Counted from the stretch's first letter, positions 1 to 6,881 are shown. The stretch: 34,795 bases of DNA from a virus (IMGVR_UViG_3300004770_000054:1-34795), one strand, 5' to 3'. Notes: a model not told the origin generated them from the sequence alone. Numbers and translations are program-made.

Positions 1-1150
1 CATTAAATTCTTTTAATGCCGGGCTATAACCTGTGCCAGTTGCTGTTGTTTTCCACCAAATACTTCCGCTTGGACGTGGCTGTGAATCTGTTGATGTCCA
101 ACCACCGCTTGGTTGTTGAGCATAATTACCGTAGAAGAATGTTGGACTCCAATATGTGCCACCCATAGTTGAGCCAAATGCTGACCAACTACCAGTACCA
201 TCGGCTAATAATACACCACCGTTTGGCGTTGCAGCTGGGTAACCAGATGTATTAGCGGCGCTAGTTGCAAACAATGCCAAGTAACCGTTGATGTTACGTG
301 CAGAAACTCCCTTACCAGTCATGATTGTGTTAATATTTGAAACTAAATTATCAAGTGTTGCTGGATTTGCTGTTGATGTAACAGATTGACCATTGATGTA
401 CAATGTTTGACCTGTTAGTAACGAACCTACACCAGAAACTGTTGCTGTAACAACAGGCAATGCAGTTTGCCATTCCGGGGAACCAACTTGCACCCATGTA
501 TTACTCAATGCAGATTTATACCATAAACGAATTGCATTTGTAGTTGCACCAGCTTGGTCAACAAACACCAATGCATAAGTATTCACTTGCCCAACGCTTG
601 GGTTAGGTTGTGGTACGTTTGCTGTACCGTTGTATGTGATATTTGTTACTTGAGTTTGATCAGTAATCAATGTTGGATTAACATGGCTAAATGTTCCAGT
701 TACCGCGTTGAATACATAGATACCAAATTCTGTATTTCCAAGGTCTAACCAAAATGTGCCATCAGCTACGTTACCGGCTGGACGAACGTGAGTGCCTTGC
801 AATTGATTTAGGTCAATATCTGCACGAATAGCATATAACTGATTACCTAGGCCTAATGCTGAGTAAGCAGCCAATAAGCCGTATTCGTTTAGTTCGCTAC
901 CGTTAAGTGGTGTACCGGCAGAACTTAATTGGAAAGTTGGTGTGCCCATAGCTGTTACTAGGTCACGTTGGCTTGTAAATGATTGTAGTTTACCAGCCGC
1001 TGCTTTACTTGTACCAGTAGCCGCTGCGTTGTTGTAGGTTTTATCTTGTGCTGTAGCTAATACTACTAGTGGTACAGAACCTACGTTGCTTGCAACATAC
1101 TGACTTTGATCGTTTACGGAGATTTGAACTCCTGGGGATACTAGTGCCAT
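1..1150 (-). CDS. 18: Tail sheath protein, T4 gp18-like (partial, N-terminal part)
   Basis: Contractile tail sheath subunit that polymerises around the tail tube and shortens to drive DNA injection. The reading frame is open from an ATG at 1148-1150 to the window edge (383 codons, C terminus missing). The start MALVSPGVQISVND and the following SNVGSVPLVVLATAQDKTYN are the hallmark beginning of sheath proteins in marine T4-like phages. Further on come a long beta-rich region and the stretch STDSQPRPSGSIWWK near the cut end. A Shine-Dalgarno sequence AAAGGA lies 10 bases before the ATG, and a late promoter ATAAATA lies at 1183-1189. In T4 the sheath gene is followed by the tube gene 19, which would lie beyond the left edge. 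Family assignment is by recognition of the N terminus, without a search. Confidence 0.9.
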   Translation of the reverse strand, partial: MALVSPGVQISVNDQSQYVASNVGSVPLVVLATAQDKTYNNAAATGTSKAAAGKLQSFTSQRDLVTAMGTPTFQLSSAGTPLNGSELNEYGLLAAYSALGLGNQLYAIRADIDLNQLQGTHVRPAGNVADGTFWLDLGNTEFGIYVFNAVTGTFSHVNPTLITDQTQVTNITYNGTANVPQPNPSVGQVNTYALVFVDQAGATTNAIRLWYKSALSNTWVQVGSPEWQTALPVVTATVSGVGSLLTGQTLYINGQSVTSTANPATLDNLVSNINTIMTGKGVSARNINGYLALFATSAANTSGYPAATPNGGVLLADGTGSWSAFGSTMGGTYWSPTFFYGNYAQQPSGGWTSTDSQPRPSGSIWWKTTATGTGYSPALKEFN

Positions 1151-1182
1151 GGTTTATATTCCTTTAAAATACATGTTATAGT

Positions 1183-1189
1183 TATTTAT
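1183..1189 (-). promoter_or_regulatory. T4-type late promoter for tail sheath gene
   Basis: The minus strand reads AATAAATAACTATAAC, with ATAAATA 33 bases upstream of the sheath ATG. It matches the motif found before most structural genes in this window. Confidence 0.7.
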
Positions 1190-1253
1190 TATAAAGGTGT
1201 AAAATGGTGGCGGTTGTAGGTGCCTTTGGGAAGGTTATGCTGGTAAATATAGT

Positions 1254-1604
1254 ATGTTAAACAGAGATCTATGCCCTAATTGCGGTAATAACCCGGTTGC
1301 CGTGAACTATATACGCGATGGTGTTCATCATTATCGTAATAGTTGTGCTGCTTGTATTAGGAAAGGTCGTAAACGTCGCCCGGAGCCACCGGCATGGGTT
1401 AAGAGTGGTTACAAGAAAAAACCCGCTTGTGAAAAGTGCGGGTTTAAGTTTAAGCTCATGGAGCAAAGTAATGTATTTTATGTTGATGGTAATTTAAAAA
1501 ATCACAATTCGTTTAACTTAAAAACTGTATGCTTAAATTGTCAACAAGAAATTTATAAATCCAAGTCGCCGTGGAAGCCGGCTCCTATAATACCAGATTT
1601 TTGA
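1254..1604 (+). CDS. Small zinc-ribbon protein with degenerate HNH-like motif
   Basis: A 116-residue basic protein with four CxxC pairs (C7/C10, C31/C34, C59/C62, C93/C96), so probably two zinc sites. Residues 75-96 (FYVDGNLKNHNSFNLKTVC followed by LNC) have the layout of an HNH nuclease core, DGN then N..NL..LC..C. The usual His before DGN is Phe-Tyr here, so nuclease activity is doubtful. Similar small proteins sit near the sheath/terminase genes of T4-like cyanophages as far as I recall; their function is unknown. It is the only + strand gene in its neighbourhood, and its 3' end overlaps the 3' end of the convergent dNMP kinase gene by 20 bases. A weak -10-like TAAAAT lies at 1200-1205 without a good -35. 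No clear Shine-Dalgarno precedes the ATG. Confidence 0.65.
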   Translation: MLNRDLCPNCGNNPVAVNYIRDGVHHYRNSCAACIRKGRKRRPEPPAWVKSGYKKKPACEKCGFKFKLMEQSNVFYVDGNLKNHNSFNLKTVCLNCQQEIYKSKSPWKPAPIIPDF

Positions 1605-2208
1605 TGTTTGTATATAGCTCTTCAATAGTACCATTATTGTCTATTTCGTAATCAAACTTAGTACCTACCCAAGCTGTTTCACTAATATGCACTCCAAGTC
1701 CTTGAAGGATTTCACTTGATGCGTTCGGCTGTGGTGGGTTATTATTTGCGGCTAATGCTACACCATACCAGCTAGGCAATTCGCCACGCTTAACCCAGAC
1801 AATTTTGCCGCCAGCGTTGCGGATACTTTGTATTTCGTTGGGGAAACGTACATCGCTAATAACAGTATTGTCACTACGACGGCTTAATCGTGCTTCCAAT
1901 GCAGCAATCCAGATATCGTCATGGAATGCTCGGCGGCATACTTCTGTGCCCCAATATTGTAACACCCAACGTGGGGTAAGATTAGGCATATTAAGTCTAT
2001 TAGCCCACCAAGAGTCTACTTGTTCTCGCCAAGCACGGGCTTCAGGAGTACGACCTTCTAGTAGTTCGCGGTCCCAACCAAACACAGCTGCCACCGCATC
2101 TTTAAGTGTACCAGCAAAACTGTCTCGACGATAGCCGTGGAATCCAACTAAGTAGTCAGCAATAGTATCTTTACCCGAACCAATAAACCCGCATACCCCA
2201 ATGATCAT
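1585..2208 (-). CDS. 1: Deoxynucleoside monophosphate kinase, T4 gp1-like
   Basis: Phosphorylates deoxynucleoside monophosphates to diphosphates for phage DNA synthesis in the cytoplasm. The 207-residue protein opens with a P-loop, GFIGSGKDT at residues 7-15 (lysine 13 binds phosphate), followed by FAGTLKDAV (31-39), the FA..LK segment seen in phage dNMP kinases. It also has DVRFPNEI at 119-126, a conserved family signature. T4 gp1 is 241 residues, so this is slightly short but appears complete. The ATG at 2206-2208 directly abuts the T-run of an intrinsic terminator, and its best Shine-Dalgarno (GAGG) lies inside that hairpin's 3' side. A sigma70-like promoter starts just beyond the hairpin's 5' arm. 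It lies between virion genes but is probably expressed early. Its 3' end overlaps the + strand zinc-ribbon gene. Confidence 0.9.
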   Translation of the reverse strand: MIIGVCGFIGSGKDTIADYLVGFHGYRRDSFAGTLKDAVAAVFGWDRELLEGRTPEARAWREQVDSWWANRLNMPNLTPRWVLQYWGTEVCRRAFHDDIWIAALEARLSRRSDNTVISDVRFPNEIQSIRNAGGKIVWVKRGELPSWYGVALAANNNPPQPNASSEILQGLGVHISETAWVGTKFDYEIDNNGTIEELYTNIKNLVL

Positions 2209-2234
2209 AAAAAAGCCCTCAGTTAATAAGGGCT
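2209..2234 (-). terminator. Intrinsic terminator that also contains the dNMP kinase ribosome site
   Basis: The minus strand reads AGCCCT, a 9-base loop TATTAACTG, AGGGCT, then five T directly before the ATG at 2208. The stem is six base pairs. It follows the stop of the 2265-2681 gene and would end the gp13 operon. The GAGG ribosome site of the next gene spans the last loop base and the 3' arm, so the folded hairpin would hide it. Confidence 0.7.
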
Positions 2235-2263
2235 ATTTTTACATATTAATTAAAAAAAGTCAA
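2235..2263 (-). promoter_or_regulatory. Sigma70-like early promoter for dNMP kinase
   Basis: The -35 TTGACT (2258-2263) is followed by a 17-base spacer ending in TGT (extended -10 element) and the -10 AAAAAT (2235-2240). The -10 is only 4/6, but the extended TG compensates. The expected start near 2228 would produce an mRNA that lacks the 5' arm of the hairpin at 2209-2234. Confidence 0.45.
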
Positions 2264-2264
2264 A

Positions 2265-2681
2265 TTATTTTTTAACTGTAGCAATGACAATGCGGGTAAT
2301 TGCGCCAGGGTTTCGGGCAGGGCTCACTCGATTTACATCCTTGACTTCAGTCGATCCACGCGGAGTTAATTGTGTTCCAGAAACTCCAAACGCTTTTTCT
2401 GCCTGTGCAATAATAGCTTCATCTGCGTCGCTATAGGCTACTGTAACTAATGCTTGTCCGTTTGGGCCCTCTTTAGCAGGTTCGTGTTCGTACTTGCCGT
2501 CTGGCGCGCCAGCACCACCTAGAAAGTGTGCGGCAAAGCGCCAAGGTGCATAAGGACTAGAGTTATCTAAATTATGATGACTTTTCATCCCAGGCGTAGC
2601 TGTTTGATGGCTATCCGGAATTCCGTCGTTGTTTGCATCAATATCCGACTTAGCTTCAGTAATAATTTCTGTAATTTTCAT
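2265..2681 (-). CDS. Putative capsid-targeted internal head protein, paralogue B
   Basis: A 138-residue protein of unrecognised function. It starts MKITEIITE followed by AKSD. This resembles the short N-terminal capsid-targeting sequences of T4 internal head proteins, which the gp21 protease removes after (L/I)-x-E; here the site would be I-T-E|A after residue 9. The rest contains PYAPWRFAAHFLGGAGAPDG, then AYSDADEAIIAQAEKAFG and a tail with GSTEVKDVNRVSP. It aligns along its length with the upstream gene (2678-3046): AY..(x)I.A.A...G, then S.E.K..N..SP and G.I. The two are therefore tandem duplicates. Its ATG overlaps the previous stop (ATGA), indicating translational coupling. It is the last gene of the gp13 operon, before the terminator at 2209-2234. 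The gene is secure; the targeting role is inference. Confidence 0.75.
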   Translation of the reverse strand: MKITEIITEAKSDIDANNDGIPDSHQTATPGMKSHHNLDNSSPYAPWRFAAHFLGGAGAPDGKYEHEPAKEGPNGQALVTVAYSDADEAIIAQAEKAFGVSGTQLTPRGSTEVKDVNRVSPARNPGAITRIVIATVKK

Positions 2682-3046
2682 AATTTTCTTTGTATAGGTC
2701 CGCGAGCTTTTACTGGACTAGTACTATTTATTGACTTGGGCTCGTGACTGTCGCTGTCACTAATTTCTTCCATTGTGTGTCCCATTTCTGCGGCCATTGC
2801 GCGAATCATTTCTAGTTCTTTAGGATGATAGGCCATCATAAACATGTTGTTTGCTAATGGACTTTCTTTGGACTTCATAGTACTATCACCACTTTGTCCA
2901 GCGATGTTAACACCTGCACGGTACATGTGGTAGTACTGATTAGTAATATCAGGAAACTTTACACCGCGAGTAAATGCCGATCGGTGATCGTCGTGTATGT
3001 CGCCATACTTTTTTAATTCTTCTGTGATAATTTCTGTAATTTTCAT
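2678..3046 (-). CDS. Putative capsid-targeted internal head protein, paralogue A
   Basis: A 122-residue protein. The start is the ATG at 3044-3046, which overlaps the gp13 stop (TAATG). A TTG further upstream would lie inside gp13 and is rejected. It begins MKITEIITE, identical to the next gene over nine residues and over the first 20 bases, then ELKKYGD. The pattern fits a T4-type capsid-targeting peptide with an (L/I)-x-E cleavage site. The body holds NQYYHMYRAGVNIAGQSGD, a hydrophobic/Met-rich helix NNMFMMAYHPKELEMIRAM, and an acidic SDSDSHEPK before NSTSPVK. It aligns with the 2265-2681 product. Coupling to gp13 implies late expression, as expected for a head or neck component. Function is unknown; an unrelated co-expressed virion accessory protein is the alternative. 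Confidence 0.75.
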   Translation of the reverse strand: MKITEIITEELKKYGDIHDDHRSAFTRGVKFPDITNQYYHMYRAGVNIAGQSGDSTMKSKESPLANNMFMMAYHPKELEMIRAMAAEMGHTMEEISDSDSHEPKSINSTSPVKARGPIQRKL

Positions 3047-4002
3047 TAGCCAGTTACCCAAGTTAACGGAACAGAACCATCAATATAATCTTTTAATTCC
3101 TGTTCCAATTTGGCCATTTCATCATTGGCTTCAGCTTTAAGTGCTGCACCGTTTAAGGTTGCACCACCCTGTGGGCCAGCAATTTGACTGAACTTTTCAC
3201 GAGCTTCACCAAGGATGCGTTTACAGAAGCTGTATGCGTATTCTTGTATCCAGGGAAATGCGTAAGTATCGTTGAATATCATTTGGTCAGGTTTGGTATT
3301 GTAAATCCATAACAACACTGACTCTTGTTGCTCTAGTGGAGGGTTTGCCCCCTGGAACGGCATTTTACGAACAATAGTAAGTTTCTTAGTTACAGGGTTA
3401 AATGTGTAATTCATGTAACCACCAAACATCTTCATTGCTAACTTTTGATAGTCGACAAACAATTCGTAGTTGGTTAAACCGCCAACACGACCTGCTACTA
3501 ACATATAAGTGTTTAAATAACCCGAGCTGAATGGCTCAAATTGACTGGCTGTTGTTCCTGTTACGCTACCAATACCGCGACGAAAAATAGCACGAACGTT
3601 TTGAATTTCTCTTGGTAATATATATTCTTGTGTTTCTGGTAGTAGCTGTAGGCTTGCATAGCTTTCTTCTACGCTGTTTTGTCCGCGCTGACGATATTTA
3701 ATCAGGGCCTGATTAATACCCATTTCGTAGTGTTCTTTGTCTAGCTCTACGTCAACAATACCATCACCTAAGCGCATACGTATATAATCAATAATACTTG
3801 TTCGCATGGAATCTGTAGTATTGCCATACTCCCAATTTGGATCTTGTACGCCAGGGAATGTTACTGTATCGCTACCATCGAAGGCAATGTGTGCAGCAGA
3901 TTGTGTACCTGTGGCGGGATTAAACAGGTTACGAGTAGTGATGTTATTTAGACTATCGTATCCGGTATCTGCAACTACGTTACCGTTAAAGGGTGTGGAC
4001 AT
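3046..4002 (-). CDS. 13: Neck protein, T4 gp13-like
   Basis: Head-completion/neck protein; with gp14 it closes the DNA-filled head so that the tail can join. It has 318 residues, against about 309 in T4. Two regions line up with T4 gp13 as I know it. The first is a helical stretch near residues 69-105 (IIDYIRMRLGDGIVDVELD, then AL..Y). The second is the C terminus, with GPQGGATLNGAALKAEANDE followed by LEQEL and an ending P.TWVTG, matching the GG.TI.G..L..EA..E pattern and terminal VG of gp13. A late promoter at 4024-4030 and a leader with CGGAG precede the ATG. It heads an operon with the two MKITEIITE genes. Its partners gp14 and gp15 are on the opposite strand nearly 3 kb away. Confidence 0.8.
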   Translation of the reverse strand: MSTPFNGNVVADTGYDSLNNITTRNLFNPATGTQSAAHIAFDGSDTVTFPGVQDPNWEYGNTTDSMRTSIIDYIRMRLGDGIVDVELDKEHYEMGINQALIKYRQRGQNSVEESYASLQLLPETQEYILPREIQNVRAIFRRGIGSVTGTTASQFEPFSSGYLNTYMLVAGRVGGLTNYELFVDYQKLAMKMFGGYMNYTFNPVTKKLTIVRKMPFQGANPPLEQQESVLLWIYNTKPDQMIFNDTYAFPWIQEYAYSFCKRILGEAREKFSQIAGPQGGATLNGAALKAEANDEMAKLEQELKDYIDGSVPLTWVTG

Positions 4003-4023
4003 TTATATTACTCCGTTATACAG

Positions 4024-4030
4024 TATTTAT
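4024..4030 (-). promoter_or_regulatory. T4-type late promoter for gp13 operon
   Basis: The minus strand reads ATAAATACTGTATAACGGAG, 22 bases upstream of the gp13 ATG. The sequence after the motif closely resembles the leader before the large fibre gene at 25939. Confidence 0.75.
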
Positions 4031-4053
4031 TACCGTACAACAGAGTAATGGTG

Positions 4054-5235
4054 TTATTGAGCTCGGAGCAGGATAGTTTCTGCGTTAATACGTCCGTTGA
4101 GTTTGGTTTCCGTAGCTTTAATATTGTCAATAAATTTACGCAACTCTACCTTAGTAGCTTTAGCAAACTCCTTGAGCTTTTCCTCAGGTTTACGGAGTGC
4201 TTTTGAGGTGGATTTGTGCTCATCAAAGCCGGTAATGCCGGTTCCTTTGACGTTTAAGGGACCTTTTAAACTGTCAGCTACATACTTGCCCAGCTTGCGT
4301 GTTTTAGTGTTATAAACCCACAGTTCCTGTGCGCCAATGATGTCCGCAGGATTAATACTAATCAAACGAAGTACTTTATCTTCTTTAGCATACTTGAGCT
4401 TAGAGACTACTTTTTCTTTGCTCACTGACTTAGGCGCACGTACTTTCTTAGTAGCTTTTTTAACTCCACGATATTGGATAATGTCGTTTAGTATTTGATC
4501 AATAAAGGCAAAGATGCGTTTAAAGTCTGCTGTTTTGTAATGGCTGTAGCCTTCTACTAACTGTTCATCTTGTTTTTCAAAAGCCGCTTTAAGCTCATCA
4601 AATCGAGCTTGATATACCGCTTCGTATTTTGTCAGCTGACTTTGTGGAACATTGTTAGCCACAAAATAATCGTAAGGCTTAAAGCTGTATTTAGGATCAC
4701 TAATAAATGCGTCGTAGTGCCCTTCCAGTTCGCCGATAGTGTCTGCTGTTTTTTCATTTAGTCTGTCCTGAATAGTTGGAACGTATGCTTTAGGTTTTTC
4801 TTCTACTACAACTTCTTCTACTTCGTCGGCTGTGCTGTTGATAGCACGAGCGATTGATTCTTTAATGTATTCAACTTGACGTCCACGGAATGGCATACCT
4901 TGACGATGTGCCATAACTAAACTACATGCTGTCATTTCAATTGCACGATCTGGGCTACGACTAAATGTTTTAACATCTACAGCCGTAAACCCGTGCTCAG
5001 GATTTTTCATCCATTCAATAACGTATTTTTTGCAATCCTTTTGATTGAAAAAGTAATTGTAGTAATAAAAACTACGACGCATGTGATTATCAAATGTAGC
5101 ATCATCAAACTTTTCAGCACGTTCGGTGTCCCACACTGGTTCTTCGCCTGTGTACTTTTCGTCGAGCATGGCACTTGTACGTGGTGCTGACTTTTTAGTT
5201 TTTGTTGCTTTACCATTAATCTTAATGTTCGCCAT
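4054..5235 (-). CDS. Conserved phage protein of unknown function
   Basis: A 393-residue soluble protein without signal peptide or membrane segments. The N terminus is basic (KATKTKKSAPRTS). Residues about 45-150 form a helical domain with aromatic clusters (RRSFYYYNYFFNQKDCKKYV) that I recall from hypothetical proteins of marine T4-like phages. An acidic linker EEVVVEEKPK follows, then a charged helical middle and a Lys-rich region (GVKKATKKVRAPKSVSKEK). The C-terminal part contains a small beta segment, ELWVYNTKTRKLGKYVAD. The gene starts 14 bases inside the exonuclease gene and has its own late promoter (5265-5271), which suggests a virion or assembly role. No catalytic motif is recognised. 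Confidence 0.8.
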   Translation of the reverse strand: MANIKINGKATKTKKSAPRTSAMLDEKYTGEEPVWDTERAEKFDDATFDNHMRRSFYYYNYFFNQKDCKKYVIEWMKNPEHGFTAVDVKTFSRSPDRAIEMTACSLVMAHRQGMPFRGRQVEYIKESIARAINSTADEVEEVVVEEKPKAYVPTIQDRLNEKTADTIGELEGHYDAFISDPKYSFKPYDYFVANNVPQSQLTKYEAVYQARFDELKAAFEKQDEQLVEGYSHYKTADFKRIFAFIDQILNDIIQYRGVKKATKKVRAPKSVSKEKVVSKLKYAKEDKVLRLISINPADIIGAQELWVYNTKTRKLGKYVADSLKGPLNVKGTGITGFDEHKSTSKALRKPEEKLKEFAKATKVELRKFIDNIKATETKLNGRINAETILLRAQ

Positions 5236-5722
5236 GTCTTTCTCTCACCAAAGGTTTATATGCATATTTATTGCCACGTGCATCATATAAAGCGTGATGC
5301 GGTTTATGACCAAAGGCGTCTGCCTCTGCCCAGTAATAATCTATTGCTTGCTGATCTAAGTCGCCCCAAATATTTCTAGTTGTTAAAAAGTCTGGTTGAT
5401 CTTCTTCGGGCAACATAGTAAGTATGTTCACCATCAAATCCCAATCTGTATTGTAATCAAAACAAATCACAGCACACTCTTGGCGATATGGTTCTAACCA
5501 TTCATTTAATGCTCTTGCTACTTCCCAGGTTGTACCTTCTACACGATTGGGGTGTTGTTTTAGTAATGGTCGAACTACTTCGTTAACAAAATCGCTACAG
5601 GCTTCTTGTCTGTAGTCTGTTAGTTCAGCATAGAACTCGCGCCCGTTTTCGTCGACTAGCCCGATTGCAATGCAGTCGCAATCAACAAAATCTGTGAACT
5701 CTGTATCCAGAAACAAAAGCAC
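5222..5722 (-). CDS. DEDDh 3'-5' exonuclease (Rv2179c-like exoribonuclease family)
   Basis: A 166-residue nuclease with the DEDDh catalytic set. Motif I is LDTEF (D6, E8). A probable motif II is CFDYNTDWDLM (D89/D93/D95). Motif III is HHALYDA (H143, D147), the H.AL.DA form of the family. The size and the LDTEFT start match small single-domain Rv2179c-like exoribonucleases, which trim RNA or single-stranded DNA 3' ends using two metal ions. Its role in this phage is unknown; RNA turnover or nucleotide salvage are guesses. It starts with GTG (5720-5722), overlapping the TAG stop of the endonuclease gene (TAGTG), with AAGGA 10 bases upstream. Its 3' end overlaps the next gene by 14 bases and carries that gene's late promoter inside the coding sequence. 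Confidence 0.82.
   Translation of the reverse strand: MLLFLDTEFTDFVDCDCIAIGLVDENGREFYAELTDYRQEACSDFVNEVVRPLLKQHPNRVEGTTWEVARALNEWLEPYRQECAVICFDYNTDWDLMVNILTMLPEEDQPDFLTTRNIWGDLDQQAIDYYWAEADAFGHKPHHALYDARGNKYAYKPLVRERHGEH
5265..5271 (-). promoter_or_regulatory. T4-type late promoter inside exonuclease gene, for 4054-5235
   Basis: The minus strand reads GCAATAAATATGCATATAAACC, with ATAAATA 29 bases before the ATG at 5235. It lies within codons near the C terminus of the exonuclease. Confidence 0.65.
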
Positions 5723-6501
5723 TATTTAATTTCCTTTAATAATTTTTTATAATTTGCTAAATCTTGTAAATCGTTTCCTGTTATCATTCTATATTTGTAT
5801 CCGTTTTCCCGACAATAAATTATTGCTTGCTGTTGTTTTTCAACATCTCGGGGCATCATTCTTCCTTTTACTTCTTCTATTATACTACCTTTTTCATTTT
5901 TAATCAAGAAGTCCGGTACATAATTATAATCAACCCCGTCAAATACATAAGGAATTCGAATTCCGTGATGTTTTGTCCACTCTATTACACTTGCATCGTT
6001 ATCCAATTCTATCATTCTTGCTAACTCTAAAATTGAATCGGCATAAAATTGTATGCCAGATTTAGTTGATACATAAAATGCTTTTCTTCCTCTATTGCAA
6101 CTTTTTATATTAAATTTTCCTTCGGCAATCAGATCTACTTTACTCCTAGACTGCAACGCTCTTGTTTCTGGGCTGTGTCGTTTTCCATACATAGGATTAT
6201 TTTTACCCGACAAAGTTTTACTTAAATTGTCCCGGAGGATTTTTATTTCTTCTTCGGACATATTTTTATGTGGGTTTTTACCATATGCAGGATTTCTATT
6301 TCCTTTTTTAACACAATTTTTACACAAGTCTAATCCGTTATGTGCATTACGCAATTTCTTTCTTTTCCAATTATCAACCGATGTTCCCCAAACTGCATCG
6401 CACTCGTCGCATTTTAACTGTACACGATACGGTAAAATGCCATCGTCGTCTATGTCTTTTACTTTTCCAGTATTACTAACTACTTGTCTGCTATATATCA
6501 T
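5722..6501 (-). CDS. Free-standing homing-type endonuclease (NUMOD3 + PD-(D/E)XK)
   Basis: A 259-residue protein with three recognisable parts. (1) A zinc finger, C31/C34 and C60/C63. (2) Two NUMOD3-type DNA-binding motifs, NPAYGK (70-75) and the better one NNPMYGKRHSPETR (101-114), typical of phage homing endonucleases. (3) A C-terminal nuclease core, VPDFLI with D197, then EEVKG with E210 and K212, preceded by a basic segment around EWTKHHGIRIPY. This is the D...ExK pattern of the PD-(D/E)XK superfamily. Such genes spread by cutting phage genomes that lack them. The gene is visibly richer in A+T than its neighbours, which fits recent transfer. It has a consensus sigma70 promoter (6559-6587) and a late promoter (6520-6526), and it overlaps the exonuclease start. 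Whether it is active is unknown. Confidence 0.8.
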   Translation of the reverse strand: MIYSRQVVSNTGKVKDIDDDGILPYRVQLKCDECDAVWGTSVDNWKRKKLRNAHNGLDLCKNCVKKGNRNPAYGKNPHKNMSEEEIKILRDNLSKTLSGKNNPMYGKRHSPETRALQSRSKVDLIAEGKFNIKSCNRGRKAFYVSTKSGIQFYADSILELARMIELDNDASVIEWTKHHGIRIPYVFDGVDYNYVPDFLIKNEKGSIIEEVKGRMMPRDVEKQQQAIIYCRENGYKYRMITGNDLQDLANYKKLLKEIK

Positions 6502-6519
6502 AATATGCTCCTATAGCAA

Positions 6520-6526
6520 TATTTAT
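6520..6526 (-). promoter_or_regulatory. T4-type late promoter for the homing-type endonuclease
   Basis: The minus strand reads CATAAATATTGCTATAGGAGC, with ATAAATA 19 bases before the ATG and GGAG as ribosome site. Confidence 0.65.
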
Positions 6527-6558
6527 GATTATCACTACATTTCAGTATCTAATAATAT

Positions 6559-6587
6559 ATTATAGCATTTTGGTATTATTTTGTCAA
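6559..6587 (-). promoter_or_regulatory. Consensus sigma70 promoter (early) for the endonuclease
   Basis: The minus strand has TTGACA (6582-6587), exactly 17 bases, then TATAAT (6559-6564), with TGC directly before the -10 (extended element). This is a full 12/12 match. The -35 overlaps the last codons of the 6576-6833 gene. Expected start near 6552, about 50 bases before the ATG. Confidence 0.85.
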
Positions 6588-6833
6588 TAATGCAAAAGTT
6601 AGGTACTGTTCAATTACTTCTAGGCGCTCTACTAGATCTTTTTCAAGTTCTTGAAACTTTATAGTAGTTCGATTGAGTTTTCGGCAAGTAATAAGCTCGT
6701 AGTCAAGTTCATTCCATTTACTACGAGCTACACGCCACATTTTTTGAAGATCTCTACGTTGAATGGGATCCAATTCTATTATTTGAAAAAACGCTGTATC
6801 TATACGGTGTTTTAAGGTAGAATTTGACTCCAT
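6576..6833 (-). CDS. Small helical protein of unknown function
   Basis: An 85-residue protein, highly charged and predicted mostly alpha-helical, with Glu/Leu-rich segments (QELEKDLVERLEVIEQYL) suggesting a short coiled coil. Similar small proteins occur in marine T4-like phages as I recall, without known function. A near-consensus sigma70 promoter ends only six bases before the ATG, so the mRNA would be leaderless or nearly so. No in-frame alternative start exists until the internal Met 47. Probably an early regulatory or accessory protein, but this rests on the promoter alone. Confidence 0.75.
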   Translation of the reverse strand: MESNSTLKHRIDTAFFQIIELDPIQRRDLQKMWRVARSKWNELDYELITCRKLNRTTIKFQELEKDLVERLEVIEQYLTFALLTK

Positions 6834-6839
6834 ACCATT

Positions 6840-6868
6840 ATTATACTATAAAACTCTTTATGGGTCAA
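6840..6868 (-). promoter_or_regulatory. Sigma70 promoter (early) for the 85-residue protein
   Basis: The minus strand has TTGACC (6863-6868), a 17-base spacer and TATAAT (6840-6845). Only six bases separate the -10 from the ATG at 6833. Confidence 0.75.
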
Positions 6869-6874
6869 CTAGCG

Positions 6875-6881
6875 ATAAATA
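6875..6881 (+). promoter_or_regulatory. T4-type late promoter for the gp14-gp15-Nudix operon
   Basis: The + strand reads ATAAATACTACATTAACAGG, then ATACAGT and ATG at 6902. It diverges from the early promoter at 6840-6868. The leader is nearly identical to the one before the fibre gene at 30902. Confidence 0.8.

Noticed and set aside
13-201. 62-codon open frame on the - strand near the left edge
   Set aside because: It is out of frame within the tail sheath gene, whose own frame is open and gives sheath-like sequence.
3047-3061. Earlier TTG start for the MKITEIITE gene (MGNWL extension)
   Set aside because: It lies within gp13, lacks a ribosome site, and would bury the conserved leader; the ATG overlapping the gp13 stop is preferred.
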